From: CBDCMJ01 sp965218875
GTDB lineage: Bacteria; Chloroflexota; Dehalococcoidia; Lucifugimonadales; UBA3495
DNA length: 64,000 bases
NCBI GenBank assembly: GCA_965218875.1
Contig: OZ244707.1
Span: 1,054,001-1,118,000 of the forward strand
Reading direction: 5' to 3'
How positions within the stretch are numbered: position 1 is the stretch's first letter; each line of letters begins with the position of its first letter. A program made the translations under genes and the position numbers. Below are positions 57,501 to 64,000 of this stretch, one piece after another. Under the pieces are notes generated by a model. It was not told the origin of the DNA, did not search any database, and saw only the letters and a list, made by a program, of their open reading frames with translations.

Positions 57501-58543
57501 ACATCTCCCGCCCCCGGCTGATCCTGGCGGTGGTCCTCTCCGTGGCCGCCTTTGCGCCCGTGTCGGACATCGCCCGGACCATGAAACAGCTAATGGAGAC
57601 CCTGGCCGCGGCCCGGCGGCTGTTCGCCGTGCACGACGAGCCCGTTCCCGTTGCCGACGGCGCCGGGGTGGAACTGAGCGCCAACGGCTCGACTCCCGCC
57701 GCGCCTTCCATCGAGTTCCGGGACGTGGTCTTTTCCTACGGGCCGGGTGAGCCCCAGGCGTTGCGGAACGTTAGCTTCAGCGCCGAGCCCGGTCAAACGG
57801 TGGCTCTCGTGGGTAGCTCCGGCGCCGGAAAGTCCACCTGCGCCAACCTCCTGATGCGCTTCTGGGACCCCAACCAAGGCCGCATCGAGCTGGGAGGCCA
57901 TGACATCCGGGAGTTCAGCCTGGACCAACTCCGGCAGCAGGTCGCCATGGTGACCCAGGACACCTACTTGTTCAACACCAACGTGCGGGACAACCTGCGC
58001 CTGGGGCGGCCGGACGCCGACGAGGCCGAAATCGAGGCGGCCGCGCAGCAGGCCAACGCCCACGACTTCATCATGTCCTTCCCCGACGGCTACGACACGG
58101 TGGTGGGGGAACGGGGCATGCAGCTGTCCGGGGGCCAGCGGCAGCGGGTGTCCATTGCCCGCGCCCTGCTCAAGAATTCCCCGGTCCTGGTGCTGGACGA
58201 GGCGACGTCCCACCTGGACGCAATAAACGAGCAGCAGGTCCGCAACGCCTTGGAGCGCCTGATGGAAGGGCGCACCACCCTGGTGATAGCCCACCGCTTG
58301 TCCACTATCCGGGACGCCGACCGCATCGTGGTGCTGGACGACGGGGACCTGGTGGAGCAGGGCAGCCATCAAGAACTTCTCGAACGGGGCGGCCTCTACG
58401 CCCGGCTGGTGTCGACCCAGTTGGTGGGGGCGTCGGCCGGGGCAGCTGAGACCGAAGACACCGGCGGGCATCACCCCTCCCGTCCGGATGGCCAGGGGTG
58501 GCAGGGCCTCTCGGCGCAGCCGCGTCACCACCATCACCACTAG
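54581..58543 (+). CDS. Fused CydDC-like double ABC exporter with His-rich linker
   Basis: A 1320-residue single chain of two complete exporter halves. Half 1: membrane domain (residues 1-330, with the CydD-like TSLADGVERLETFFGKYLPQ) and an ATPase with Walker A GASGAGKST near 408, LSGGQKQR and LVLDEALSSVD. Linker about 610-705, His/Asp/Gly-rich at 641-697 (HAAHHQEDRRDRHGQ, HGDGHHDLHHGD, EEGDGHAHSREN). Half 2: membrane domain about 705-1010, Walker A GSSGAGKST near 1076, LSGGQRQR and LVLDEATSHLD. The chain ends PRHHHHH. CydDC exports cysteine/glutathione; here the gene is embedded in a zinc/manganese uptake operon, so a metal-linked role (metallophore or thiol export) is inferred. Confidence 0.88.
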   Translation: MYLDPRLLLLTEGVRLRILAATLVGLLAVSAGIARLAVAAVIIVRVILEGASFSTLVWPLLAMAGLVVLRSLLQYWQEMISHQTASLIKISLRARLYQQALALGPGYFDQARTGDVVTSLADGVERLETFFGKYLPQLVVAASAPVLIFVFMTFIDLGIAFIFLGFALFALIAPNLFHRWNRASSSARRQAYGVLGADYLDAVQGLGTLKAFGQSRARGRLLADRARLLYRTTMGVLAANSVTNSITILGISAGAALALAVGALKVSEGSLELRPLLIVLMLGVEVFRPLRELVMLYHEGLMSMAAADGIFDILNAPVAVKDLSSSLVPSDGAGPAANDAGEPLRPSSAALDRDDAGEPAPGSHPAATPLTPEIRFEDVSFAYDRGRRSALEEVSFELRAGETMGLVGASGAGKSTVVWLVLRFFDPHQGRVLLGGRDLRDLPLDLLRRHIAVVTQDTYLFHGTVAENLRFGNPEATGGELEEAARSANAHDFILGLPQGYDTVVGERAARLSGGQKQRIAIARALLKDAPILVLDEALSSVDAANEAVIQQALDRLMAGRTTLIIAHRLSSVVNAHRILVLEDGRLVESGSHAALAAAGGPYARLMAQQQAVAQTGPVAGLADHPPGRGPAAAAETALGAGAHAAHHQEDRRDRHGQARGHGDGHHDLHHGDAPGPGDPPHTSGGPEEGDGHAHSRENGSSVPRPGTLAVWGRLLSLVRPWWGQLSLTFFLGLGHHGSVIGMGVVSALLVGQVITGGGLTLLLALLGAAVLLVAFFTWAESWMAHDLAYRLLAEMRVDMYNKLDPLAPAYLLRRRSGDLMSIVGGDIELVEFFFAHTITPAFVGVVAPAAVLVTLGVISWPLALVLCPFLVVVALSPFFAQRRAERLGEELRDRIGEVNAHMVDSIQGLREVSAFGRGPSRTAEMVANGWRFAHYQLRFLKGQASQVSFIEAMTALGGLAVLTTGLWLMIQGDISRPRLILAVVLSVAAFAPVSDIARTMKQLMETLAAARRLFAVHDEPVPVADGAGVELSANGSTPAAPSIEFRDVVFSYGPGEPQALRNVSFSAEPGQTVALVGSSGAGKSTCANLLMRFWDPNQGRIELGGHDIREFSLDQLRQQVAMVTQDTYLFNTNVRDNLRLGRPDADEAEIEAAAQQANAHDFIMSFPDGYDTVVGERGMQLSGGQRQRVSIARALLKNSPVLVLDEATSHLDAINEQQVRNALERLMEGRTTLVIAHRLSTIRDADRIVVLDDGDLVEQGSHQELLERGGLYARLVSTQLVGASAGAAETEDTGGHHPSRPDGQGWQGLSAQPRHHHHH

Positions 58544-58599
58544 CGTTCTTACCAGCGTTCTTCCCGTCCGGTCAACAGCACTAACGTTAAAGGACAATC

Positions 58600-59514
58600 A
58601 TGTTACATCCACTCCCACTGAGACGGGAGCAGGGCGACCCGATAATCCAACTGGAGGATTTGTCCTGCGGCTACGGCAAGCAGCAGGTGCTATCCGACGT
58701 GACGCTGGACGTCATGCAGGGAGACTTCGTGGGGTTGCTTGGTCCCAGCGGGTCGGGCAAGACCACGCTCATCAGAAGCGTTCTGGGCGTCGTGGACATC
58801 TACCGGGGCCGGGCCCTGGTGGAGGGCGTCGCCACCAGCCGGCGGCGTCCCCGGGTTGGCTACGTGCCCCAGTTGGAGACCATCGACTGGAACTTCCCCG
58901 TGACGGTGCAAGAAGTGGTGATGATGGGACGCACCATGGACTGCCCCCTCTTTCCCTGGTACCGGCGTCAAGACCGGATGCTGGCGGCGGAGATGATGGA
59001 GCGGCTGGGCATATCCCACCTGGCGCGGCGCCACATTAGAGAGCTCTCCGGAGGCCAGCAGCAAAGGGTGTTCTTGGCCCGGGCCCTGGTGGGCAGCCCG
59101 CGCATCCTGCTTCTGGACGAGCCCACGTCCGGGGTGGACATCAAGACCCGCGACGACGTGATGCACGTGCTCCACGAACTGAACCACCAGGGCATCACCA
59201 TCCTTCTGACCACCCACGAGATAAACGCCGTGGCGGCCCACCTGCCCTGGATCGTATGTATCAACGGGAAGGTCCTGGCGGAAGGGCCACCGTCCCACGT
59301 AATTACGCCGCAGGTCCTCAGCCTTACCTACGGGGCAGATATGCCGGTAATCCATTACCAGGGCATGACCCTGGTGGCCGAAAGCCCCCACTCCTATGGC
59401 AGGCACGGGGCCGGCGAGTCCTTGGAGACGGCCGCCTTGCCGGTCACCGCCGGCGGCGGCGCGCCCGATGGCGGCGGGGAGCCGCTGTTGAGCGCCGCTC
59501 CCCGGGACCCGTAG
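58600..59514 (+). CDS. Zinc/manganese ABC importer ATP-binding protein (ZnuC/MntB-like)
   Basis: A 304-residue ATPase from ATG 58600. LEDLSCGYGKQQVLSDVTLDVMQGDFVGLLGPSGSGKTT (Walker A at 48-56), GYVPQLETIDWNFPVTVQEVVMMGR (the Q-loop with the VPQ...DWxFPVTV pattern typical of the metal-chelate ATPases), RRHIRELSGGQQQRVFLARAL (signature) and ILLLDEPTSGVD (Walker B). TTHEINAVAAHLPWIVCINGKVLAEG supplies the H-loop. The last 45 residues are a low-complexity Gly/Ala tail. It would power the permease encoded next. It follows the exporter after 56 bases. Confidence 0.94.
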   Translation: MLHPLPLRREQGDPIIQLEDLSCGYGKQQVLSDVTLDVMQGDFVGLLGPSGSGKTTLIRSVLGVVDIYRGRALVEGVATSRRRPRVGYVPQLETIDWNFPVTVQEVVMMGRTMDCPLFPWYRRQDRMLAAEMMERLGISHLARRHIRELSGGQQQRVFLARALVGSPRILLLDEPTSGVDIKTRDDVMHVLHELNHQGITILLTTHEINAVAAHLPWIVCINGKVLAEGPPSHVITPQVLSLTYGADMPVIHYQGMTLVAESPHSYGRHGAGESLETAALPVTAGGGAPDGGGEPLLSAAPRDP

Positions 59515-59603
59515 GCGGTTGGGGCAGAGCCCCGTCCCGTCCGGCGGCGGCGAGGGTGGAGAGCCGGTTTCTTCAGCGGCGGCGCTGAAACGGAAAGTGG
59601 AGA

Positions 59604-60479
59604 ATGTTCGAACCCTTCGAGTACGAGTTCTTCGTCAAGGGCCTGGCGGCCGCAACCCTGGTTGGGGGATTGTGCGGGCTCATCGGCGTGTACATCGTGC
59701 TCCGGCGCATGGCCTACATCGGCCACGGCCTGTCCCATGCGGTGCTGGGCGGAGCCGTCGCCAGCTACGTCATGTCCATCAACTTTTTCGTCGGGGCCAC
59801 CGTTTGGGGCTTCCTGTGCGCCCAACTGATCACCCTGACCACGCGCAAGCGGAAAATCGGCGCCGACGCGGCAATAGGGGTGATCACCACGGCCAGCTTT
59901 GCCCTGGGCATCGTGTTGATAAGCCGCTACAAGAGCTTCACCCGCGACTTCGACGCGGCGCTCTTCGGCGACATTCTTGGCGTAACCAATGGAGACCTGC
60001 TGGCAATCTCGGTGGTGTGTGCGGCGGTGGCGGCGGTCCTGTTCCTGGCCTACAAACAGTTTCTGTTCGCCACCTTCGACGTGGAGGTGGCGCGGCTCTA
60101 CGGGGTCCCCACGGGCTGGATCGAGACCGCCTTTTCCCTGGTGCTCGCCGGCACCATAGTGGTGTCTATGCAGGTGCTTGGGGTGTTGCTCATCGCGGGC
60201 GCCACAGTCATCCCGCCCATATCGGCCAGGATGCTGACCGATAGCTTCAAGACCATGGCCCTGCTGTCGGCAGTGTTGGGCGCCCTGTGCGGGTTCGCCG
60301 GAATTTACCTGAGCTTCTTTATCGACGTTTCTTCCGGGGCCTGCGTGGTCCTCGTGGAAGCGGCCATTTTTGCCGGGGCCATAGCCTACAGCAGCGTGAA
60401 AAGCCAACTGTCGCTGGCGGGGAGGCGGTCGTCGCGGCTGGGGGGCCTGCCCCGGGAAGAATCGGGCTCTCCGGGTTAG
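59604..60479 (+). CDS. Zinc/manganese ABC importer permease (ZnuB/MntC-like, ABC-3 family)
   Basis: A 291-residue membrane protein; ATG 59604 with AGTGGAG before it. About eight membrane segments. ABC-3 family blocks: FFVKGLAAATLVGGLCGLIGVYIVLRRMAYIGHGLSHAVLGGAVASYVM, KIGADAAIGVITTASFALGIVLISRYKS, FGDILGVTNGDLLAISVV, DVEVARLYGVPTGWIETAFSLVLAGTIVVSMQVLGVLLIAGATVIPPISARML. It forms the channel for the ZnuA-like and ZnuC-like proteins. It is the last gene of the operon; the next gene is convergent. Confidence 0.94.
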   Translation: MFEPFEYEFFVKGLAAATLVGGLCGLIGVYIVLRRMAYIGHGLSHAVLGGAVASYVMSINFFVGATVWGFLCAQLITLTTRKRKIGADAAIGVITTASFALGIVLISRYKSFTRDFDAALFGDILGVTNGDLLAISVVCAAVAAVLFLAYKQFLFATFDVEVARLYGVPTGWIETAFSLVLAGTIVVSMQVLGVLLIAGATVIPPISARMLTDSFKTMALLSAVLGALCGFAGIYLSFFIDVSSGACVVLVEAAIFAGAIAYSSVKSQLSLAGRRSSRLGGLPREESGSPG

Positions 60480-60590
60480 CTCTGGTTAACCCTCCTCACC
60501 CCCGGTCTTACGCCTACTGCCATCATCTCCGCGGGCGGCCGGGCTTGCGCCCGCGGCCCAACTGACGGCGTGAGGCCGCTCCGGAAGCCT

Positions 60591-60962
60591 CTAGGCCTCG
60601 GTCTGTTCCGTCTGACTCCCCGCGCCGGTAATGGTGATATGGGCCATGGCGGTGTCGTCCGGGGCGCCGTGCCAGTGGTTCTCCCGGGACGGAATCAGGA
60701 TCACGTCGCCCTGGGTGACGGTAATGGTCTCGTCGTCGGTGGCCACCTTGCCTGTGCCCTCGGTGACGACCAGTATCTGGTCGCTGGAGTGCTTGTGGAA
60801 CTTGTTGCGGGAGCCTGCGGAGAACTTCACTATGGCAAAGTTGAAGTTGCCGCTTTCCCCCGGCTGCAGGATGGGCTGACGGTAGACCTGGGTTCCGGTC
60901 ATCAGCCCGCCGGTCATCTCCGCCTCGACAAATGGCACGTCACTCATGGTGATTTTCTTCAC
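60591..60962 (-). CDS. Cupin domain protein
   Basis: A 123-residue single-cupin protein. GTG 60960-60962 (V/M-KKITMSDVPFVEAEMTGG) follows AAGGAG; ATG 60947 is an alternative. Cupin motif 1: FSAGSRNKFHKHSSDQILVVTEGTG (H-K-H ... then E) and motif 2: GDVILIPSRENHWHGAPDD. The metal set (two His, Glu/Gln, His) is complete in outline. Such proteins are often quercetinase-like or carboxymuconolactone-decarboxylase-associated small cupins. It lies between the zinc permease, with which it is convergent, and the iron-type permease, with its own 137-base gap; no function assigned. Confidence 0.85.
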   Translation of the reverse strand: MKKITMSDVPFVEAEMTGGLMTGTQVYRQPILQPGESGNFNFAIVKFSAGSRNKFHKHSSDQILVVTEGTGKVATDDETITVTQGDVILIPSRENHWHGAPDDTAMAHITITGAGSQTEQTEA

Positions 60963-61099
60963 GTCGGTACTCCTTGTTGTGAGGGAATAGTGCCGCCGCT
61001 TTCGCAGGCCGGACGGGGCCGGACGGCGGACGCTGCCTATGATACCCCGCCCCGCAGGCCAAGTCCACCGGGACCGCAGCCGCCGGTCCCGCGCCCCGT

Positions 61100-62635
61100 C
61101 TAGCGGCGCTCCCGCAGCATGAGGAAGGCCAGCGGCGCCGCCGACGCCAGGATGAGCAGCAGCCCGGCCGCGGCGGCCTGGGCGAAGAACGCCTCCGAAG
61201 CCGCCGCCCACACGGAGGTGGCCAGGTTCTCGAAGCCGAGGGGACTCAGGATCAGCGTTGCCGGCAACTCCTTCATGGTCAGCAGGAACACCAGCGCCGC
61301 CGCAGACAGGATTCCCGGCATTATCAGCGGCAAAGTAACCGACCAGATCACCCCCAGGGGGGTGCGGCCCAGGCTTCGGGCCGCCTCCTCCATCTGGGGA
61401 CTTACCTGGAGCAGGGAGGTCCTGGCCGCCCCCACGGCAGGGGACAGAAAGAGGATAACGTAGGCGAAAATGAGCATCGCCGTGGTCTGGTAGAGGGGTC
61501 TGGCGTAGTTGACGCCGAAGAACACCAACCCAAGCGCCACCGCGATGCCAGGCAGGGCGAATCCCACGTAGGTCACCCGCTCCAGCAGCCCGCTGAGCAG
61601 GCCGGGGTAGCGCACCGTCAGCGTGGCTATGGGCAGGGCGGCGGCGACGGTAACCCCGGCGGCCAGGGCCGACACGTACAGGGAGTTCTGCACCGCCTCC
61701 CACCGGAAGAGCAGGGGCTCCCCTGCGGCCACGCCGCGTTGCACCCAGTAGCCCAGGATGGACATGGGGAGGAAGAGGGAGACGGACACTACTCCGGTGC
61801 AATAGGCCAGCGACGGCCAGCGCCAGCGTCCCAGCGCCACCGTGGTCCCCGGTCTGGGCGAGCCCGGCCCGCCCCTGTAATACCGGGAACGGCCCCGGGT
61901 CACCGCCTCGCCGGCCACCATGGCCAGCGCCAGGGCCACCAGCGCCAACGACATGAACGCGCCCAGGGACCGGTCCAGGGCGGACTCGTACTGGATGAAA
62001 ATGGCCGCCGTGAAGGTCTCGTAGCGCAGCAGCGATACGGCCCCAAAGTCGCTGAGGGTGTACAACGCCACCAACAGCCCCCCGCCGGCCATGGCGGGCC
62101 GCAGTTGGCGCAGCGTCACCCGAAAGAAGGTGGACCAAGGGCCGTGTCCCAGCGCCCGGGAGCTTTCCTCCAGGGAGGGGTCGGCCCGCATCAGGGCTCC
62201 CCGGACGTTTAGCAAAACGTAGGGATAGCTGAGGACGACGAGGGTAAGCGTCGCGCCCCAAAAACCGCTGATGTCGGGCAGCCGGTCGACGCCGAAGGGG
62301 CCTTGCAGCAACCCCTGCAGCATTCCCTTGGGACCCAACGCCACCACGACGATGAAGCCGCCCACGTAGCTGGGAATGACCAGGGGAAGCGCGGTCAACA
62401 CCGCCCACACTCGGCGCATGGGCAGGTCGGTGCGCACCGTAAGCCAAGCCAAGGGGACGGCGGTGATGACGGAGCCCGCGGTTACCGCCGCCATTAACAG
62501 CAGGGTACGGCCCAGGATTTCCAGGATGCGCAGGCGAAACAGGGCGGCGCCCGCCTCCCCGGTGGCGTCCAGCGTGCGGACTATTAGGTAGGCCGGCGGC
62601 AGCAGCAGCGCCGCCGCGATCAACACGGCGGGCAC
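61100..62635 (-). CDS. Two-domain ABC permease, iron(III)/thiamine type (FbpB-like)
   Basis: A 511-residue permease from GTG 62633-62635. The frame stays open upstream with plausible residues (LLQRAFGRPGWPSPF), and GGAGGAG lies near 62730 without a standard start, so the real start may be up to 28 codons earlier. It holds two copies of the binding-protein-dependent permease domain: EAA loops EESSRALGHGPWSTFFRVTLRQLRP (near 155) and EEAARSLGRTPLGVIWSVTLPLIMPG (near 420). About 12 membrane segments. This single-chain double layout is typical of Fe3+ (FbpB/SfuB) and thiamine (ThiP) importers. The divergent ATPase gene is its likely partner; the binding protein is not in the window. Confidence 0.88.
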   Translation of the reverse strand: MPAVLIAAALLLPPAYLIVRTLDATGEAGAALFRLRILEILGRTLLLMAAVTAGSVITAVPLAWLTVRTDLPMRRVWAVLTALPLVIPSYVGGFIVVVALGPKGMLQGLLQGPFGVDRLPDISGFWGATLTLVVLSYPYVLLNVRGALMRADPSLEESSRALGHGPWSTFFRVTLRQLRPAMAGGGLLVALYTLSDFGAVSLLRYETFTAAIFIQYESALDRSLGAFMSLALVALALAMVAGEAVTRGRSRYYRGGPGSPRPGTTVALGRWRWPSLAYCTGVVSVSLFLPMSILGYWVQRGVAAGEPLLFRWEAVQNSLYVSALAAGVTVAAALPIATLTVRYPGLLSGLLERVTYVGFALPGIAVALGLVFFGVNYARPLYQTTAMLIFAYVILFLSPAVGAARTSLLQVSPQMEEAARSLGRTPLGVIWSVTLPLIMPGILSAAALVFLLTMKELPATLILSPLGFENLATSVWAAASEAFFAQAAAAGLLLILASAAPLAFLMLRERR

Positions 62636-62952
62636 CGAGACAAAGGGTGAGGGCCAACCCGGTCGTCCGAATGCACGCTGCAGGAGAGAGATTCCGAATA
62701 CCCGTGTTAGAATCGCAGCTCCTCCGGCTGCTCGCGGCTATCGAGCACTCTAGACAGCGACGTTAGCCCCGGCAGGACTAGCTAGACGGAGGCCCAACTT
62801 TGCTCTCGCGATAATACGGCCTGCCCTCGAAGGCTTGGCGGACTCGGTCTTCTCCCGCCGGCGCGACCCCCCAACCGGCCGAGTATCCGGCGTTGGCAGG
62901 ATACGTAGACTGACCGGCGCCAGTTAACGCCCGCAGCGCCAGCCAACTATAC

Positions 62953-62985
62953 TATAATAGTGTCAGGGTATGCGCACACACTATT
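62953..62985. promoter_or_regulatory. Inverted repeat with TATAAT between divergent iron-transport genes
   Basis: AATAGTGT (62956-62963) and ACACTATT (62978-62985) are 8-base perfect arms with a 14-base spacer; TATAAT (62953-62958) overlaps the left arm. It sits in the 700-base gap between the permease and ATPase genes, which otherwise shows no gene. An operator is likely. Confidence 0.5.
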
Positions 62986-63124
62986 CCCGGGGTAGCGTAT
63001 ACACAAGCAGGCCTTGCGCCCAAACCTCATCAGCGCCCAGGCGGAGGCCGCCCCCGCAGCCCTAGCCCGCTTGGCCCATAATGGCTCATAATGACCCATG
63101 AAAACAAATCCCTGCCGCCACCGA

Positions 63125-63152
63125 GCCCGGGAGCGGGGGCCCGCTCCCGGGC
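63125..63152. other. 12-base perfect GC hairpin upstream of the ATPase gene
   Basis: GCCCGGGAGCGG (63125-63136)/CCGCTCCCGGGC (63141-63152) with a four-base loop. It precedes the promoter at 63199. It has no T run next to it; on the minus strand a T-rich stretch (TTTGTTTTC) follows about 15 bases later. Purpose unknown. Confidence 0.45.
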
Positions 63153-63198
63153 GATTATGCCCCATGCGGCCGTCGGCGCGCGGCGCTTATTCGGGGAG

Positions 63199-63227
63199 TT
63201 GACAAGGCCCCGGTATGCGTCTACACT
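63199..63227 (+). promoter_or_regulatory. Consensus sigma-70 promoter of the ATPase gene
   Basis: TTGACA (63199-63204), a 17-base spacer, and TACACT (63222-63227). Transcription would start near 63234, giving a leader of about 110 bases to the ATG at 63343. Confidence 0.65.
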
Positions 63228-63342
63228 ACTGCACCGTCGGCATAGAGATACCGGCGTGGCAAGCATAGACGAGACATAAACTTCGGCGGCATTATTCCGG
63301 CGGGTATGACGGGGATTCACGGGACCTTCACCCTAGGAGCAT

Positions 63343-64000
63343 ATGCCAACTACCGTTAGCGAACGCCTGGGCAACCTGACCAGCTTGTCGGCCAAGGGCG
63401 GAGAAGCCCCTGTCCGGCGTAACGGTAGTTCCGGTAGCCCGGCGCTGGAGTGCCGGGGCCTGTCCAAGCGCTTCGGCGGAGCGCAGGCCGTGCAAGGACT
63501 GGACCTGAGCGTCGATCAGGGCCGGGTCTTGGCCATCGTCGGCCCCAGCGGCTGCGGCAAGACCACCGCCCTGCGCCTCATCGCCGGATTCGAACAGCCC
63601 GACGCCGGGACCGTGGCCCTGCAGGGGCGCGTAGTGGGCCGGGCCGGCAACGGCCTGCCCCCGGAGAAGCGCCGGGTGGGCATGGTCTTCCAAGAGGGAG
63701 CCCTTTTCCCCCACCTTACCGTAGAACAGAACATAGCCTACGGCCTTCCCAGGGCGGGGCGGCGCAAGGGCAGGATGGAGGAAGTGCTGGAGCTTACGGG
63801 GTTGGCCGGCCTGCGCGACCGGATGCCCTACGAGCTTTCCGGAGGGCAGCAGCAACGGGTGGCCCTGGGCCGCGCGCTGGCTCCCGGGCCCGAGGTGTTG
63901 CTGCTGGACGAACCCTTCTCCAACCTAGACCCCAACCTTCGAGACCGGGTGCGCCGGGACGTCCTGGACATCGTGCGGGCCAGCCAGTCCACCACCGTGT
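63343..64000 (+). CDS. ABC transporter ATP-binding protein, FbpC/PotA type (cut by window edge)
   Basis: The first 219 residues; the gene runs past base 64000. ATG 63343 follows TAGGAG. A 30-residue polar N-terminal extension precedes ALECRGLSKRFGGAQAVQGLDLSVDQGRVLAIVGPSGCGKTTALRLIAGFEQPDAGTVAL (Walker A), RRVGMVFQEGALFPHLTVEQNIAYGLP (Q-loop, the FxxxALFPHLTVxxNIAYGL pattern of iron/sulfate/polyamine ATPases), MPYELSGGQQQRVALGRALAPGPEVLLLDEPFSNLDPNLR (signature and Walker B). It is divergent from the FbpB-like permease and is its likely energiser. The regulatory C-terminal domain is not in view. Confidence 0.93.
   Translation, partial: MPTTVSERLGNLTSLSAKGGEAPVRRNGSSGSPALECRGLSKRFGGAQAVQGLDLSVDQGRVLAIVGPSGCGKTTALRLIAGFEQPDAGTVALQGRVVGRAGNGLPPEKRRVGMVFQEGALFPHLTVEQNIAYGLPRAGRRKGRMEEVLELTGLAGLRDRMPYELSGGQQQRVALGRALAPGPEVLLLDEPFSNLDPNLRDRVRRDVLDIVRASQSTTV

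Noticed and set aside
60963..62657. 688-residue frame reading through both the cupin and the iron-type permease
   Set aside because: Only its last part, the cupin, is real. The rest is out of frame with the permease, whose own frame shows both EAA loops.

Overview
The window is high-GC (well over 60% by eye), gene-dense bacterial chromosome with many GTG and TTG starts. No rRNA, tRNA, phage module, transposase or CRISPR array is visible. The gene set is dominated by LLM-class flavin monooxygenases, VOC proteins, cupins, a family III CoA-transferase, an ICL/PEP-mutase-family lyase, an amidohydrolase, an Ldh-family dehydrogenase and SDR proteins, alongside a B12-dependent ribonucleotide reductase. 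This resembles Chloroflexota, in particular Dehalococcoidia/SAR202-type genomes. That placement is an inference from gene content; no marker phylogeny was run.

Layout. 1-6.3 kb: scattered catabolic and hypothetical genes (CoA-transferase, DUF2851, two tandem cupins, DUF429, ICL-family lyase, VOC, PIG-L deacetylase). 6.4-9.3 kb: a PstI/BsuBI-type restriction-modification locus in which the methyltransferase frame is cut by one in-frame TAG; a small helix-turn-helix protein and an 18-bp palindrome lie upstream. 9.4-17.3 kb: HAD phosphatase, an FMN reductase with two flavin monooxygenases and a VOC protein, an amidohydrolase, an MFS transporter and a Rieske ferredoxin. 17.5-21.4 kb: a PerR-like Fur protein, VOC, queA and folD. 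21.4-23.9 kb: two paralogous Tat-exported sugar-type binding proteins with no transporter next to them. 24.7-38.6 kb: esterase, LLM oxidoreductase, CcdA, GlcG-like protein, polysaccharide deacetylase, M42-like peptidase, GT2 glycosyltransferase, Ldh dehydrogenase, serA, SDR and a CDF exporter, separated by repeat-rich gaps.

39.0-52.7 kb is mostly housekeeping: gatC-gatA, pepA, a small P-loop kinase, a PadR/HAAS/DegV operon, yggT-proC, pdxA, nrdJ and nrdR. NrdR-box-like pairs lie in front of both nrdR and nrdJ. 52.9-60.5 kb is the most distinctive locus: a Fur-family regulator, a zinc/manganese-type binding protein, a 1320-residue double ABC exporter of CydDC type with a histidine-rich linker and a C-terminal pentahistidine, then the ATPase and permease of a zinc/manganese importer, all on one strand. 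60.6-64.0 kb holds a cupin, a two-domain iron-type ABC permease and, divergently, the start of its likely ATPase, which runs off the window.

Non-coding structure: at least four copies of a GTCATTC-ended inverted-repeat element, a direct repeat pair with a conserved hairpin near 27 kb, a degenerate repeat cluster near 32 kb, and several operator-like palindromes. Motif and family calls rest on reading the sequences by eye; no database search was run.
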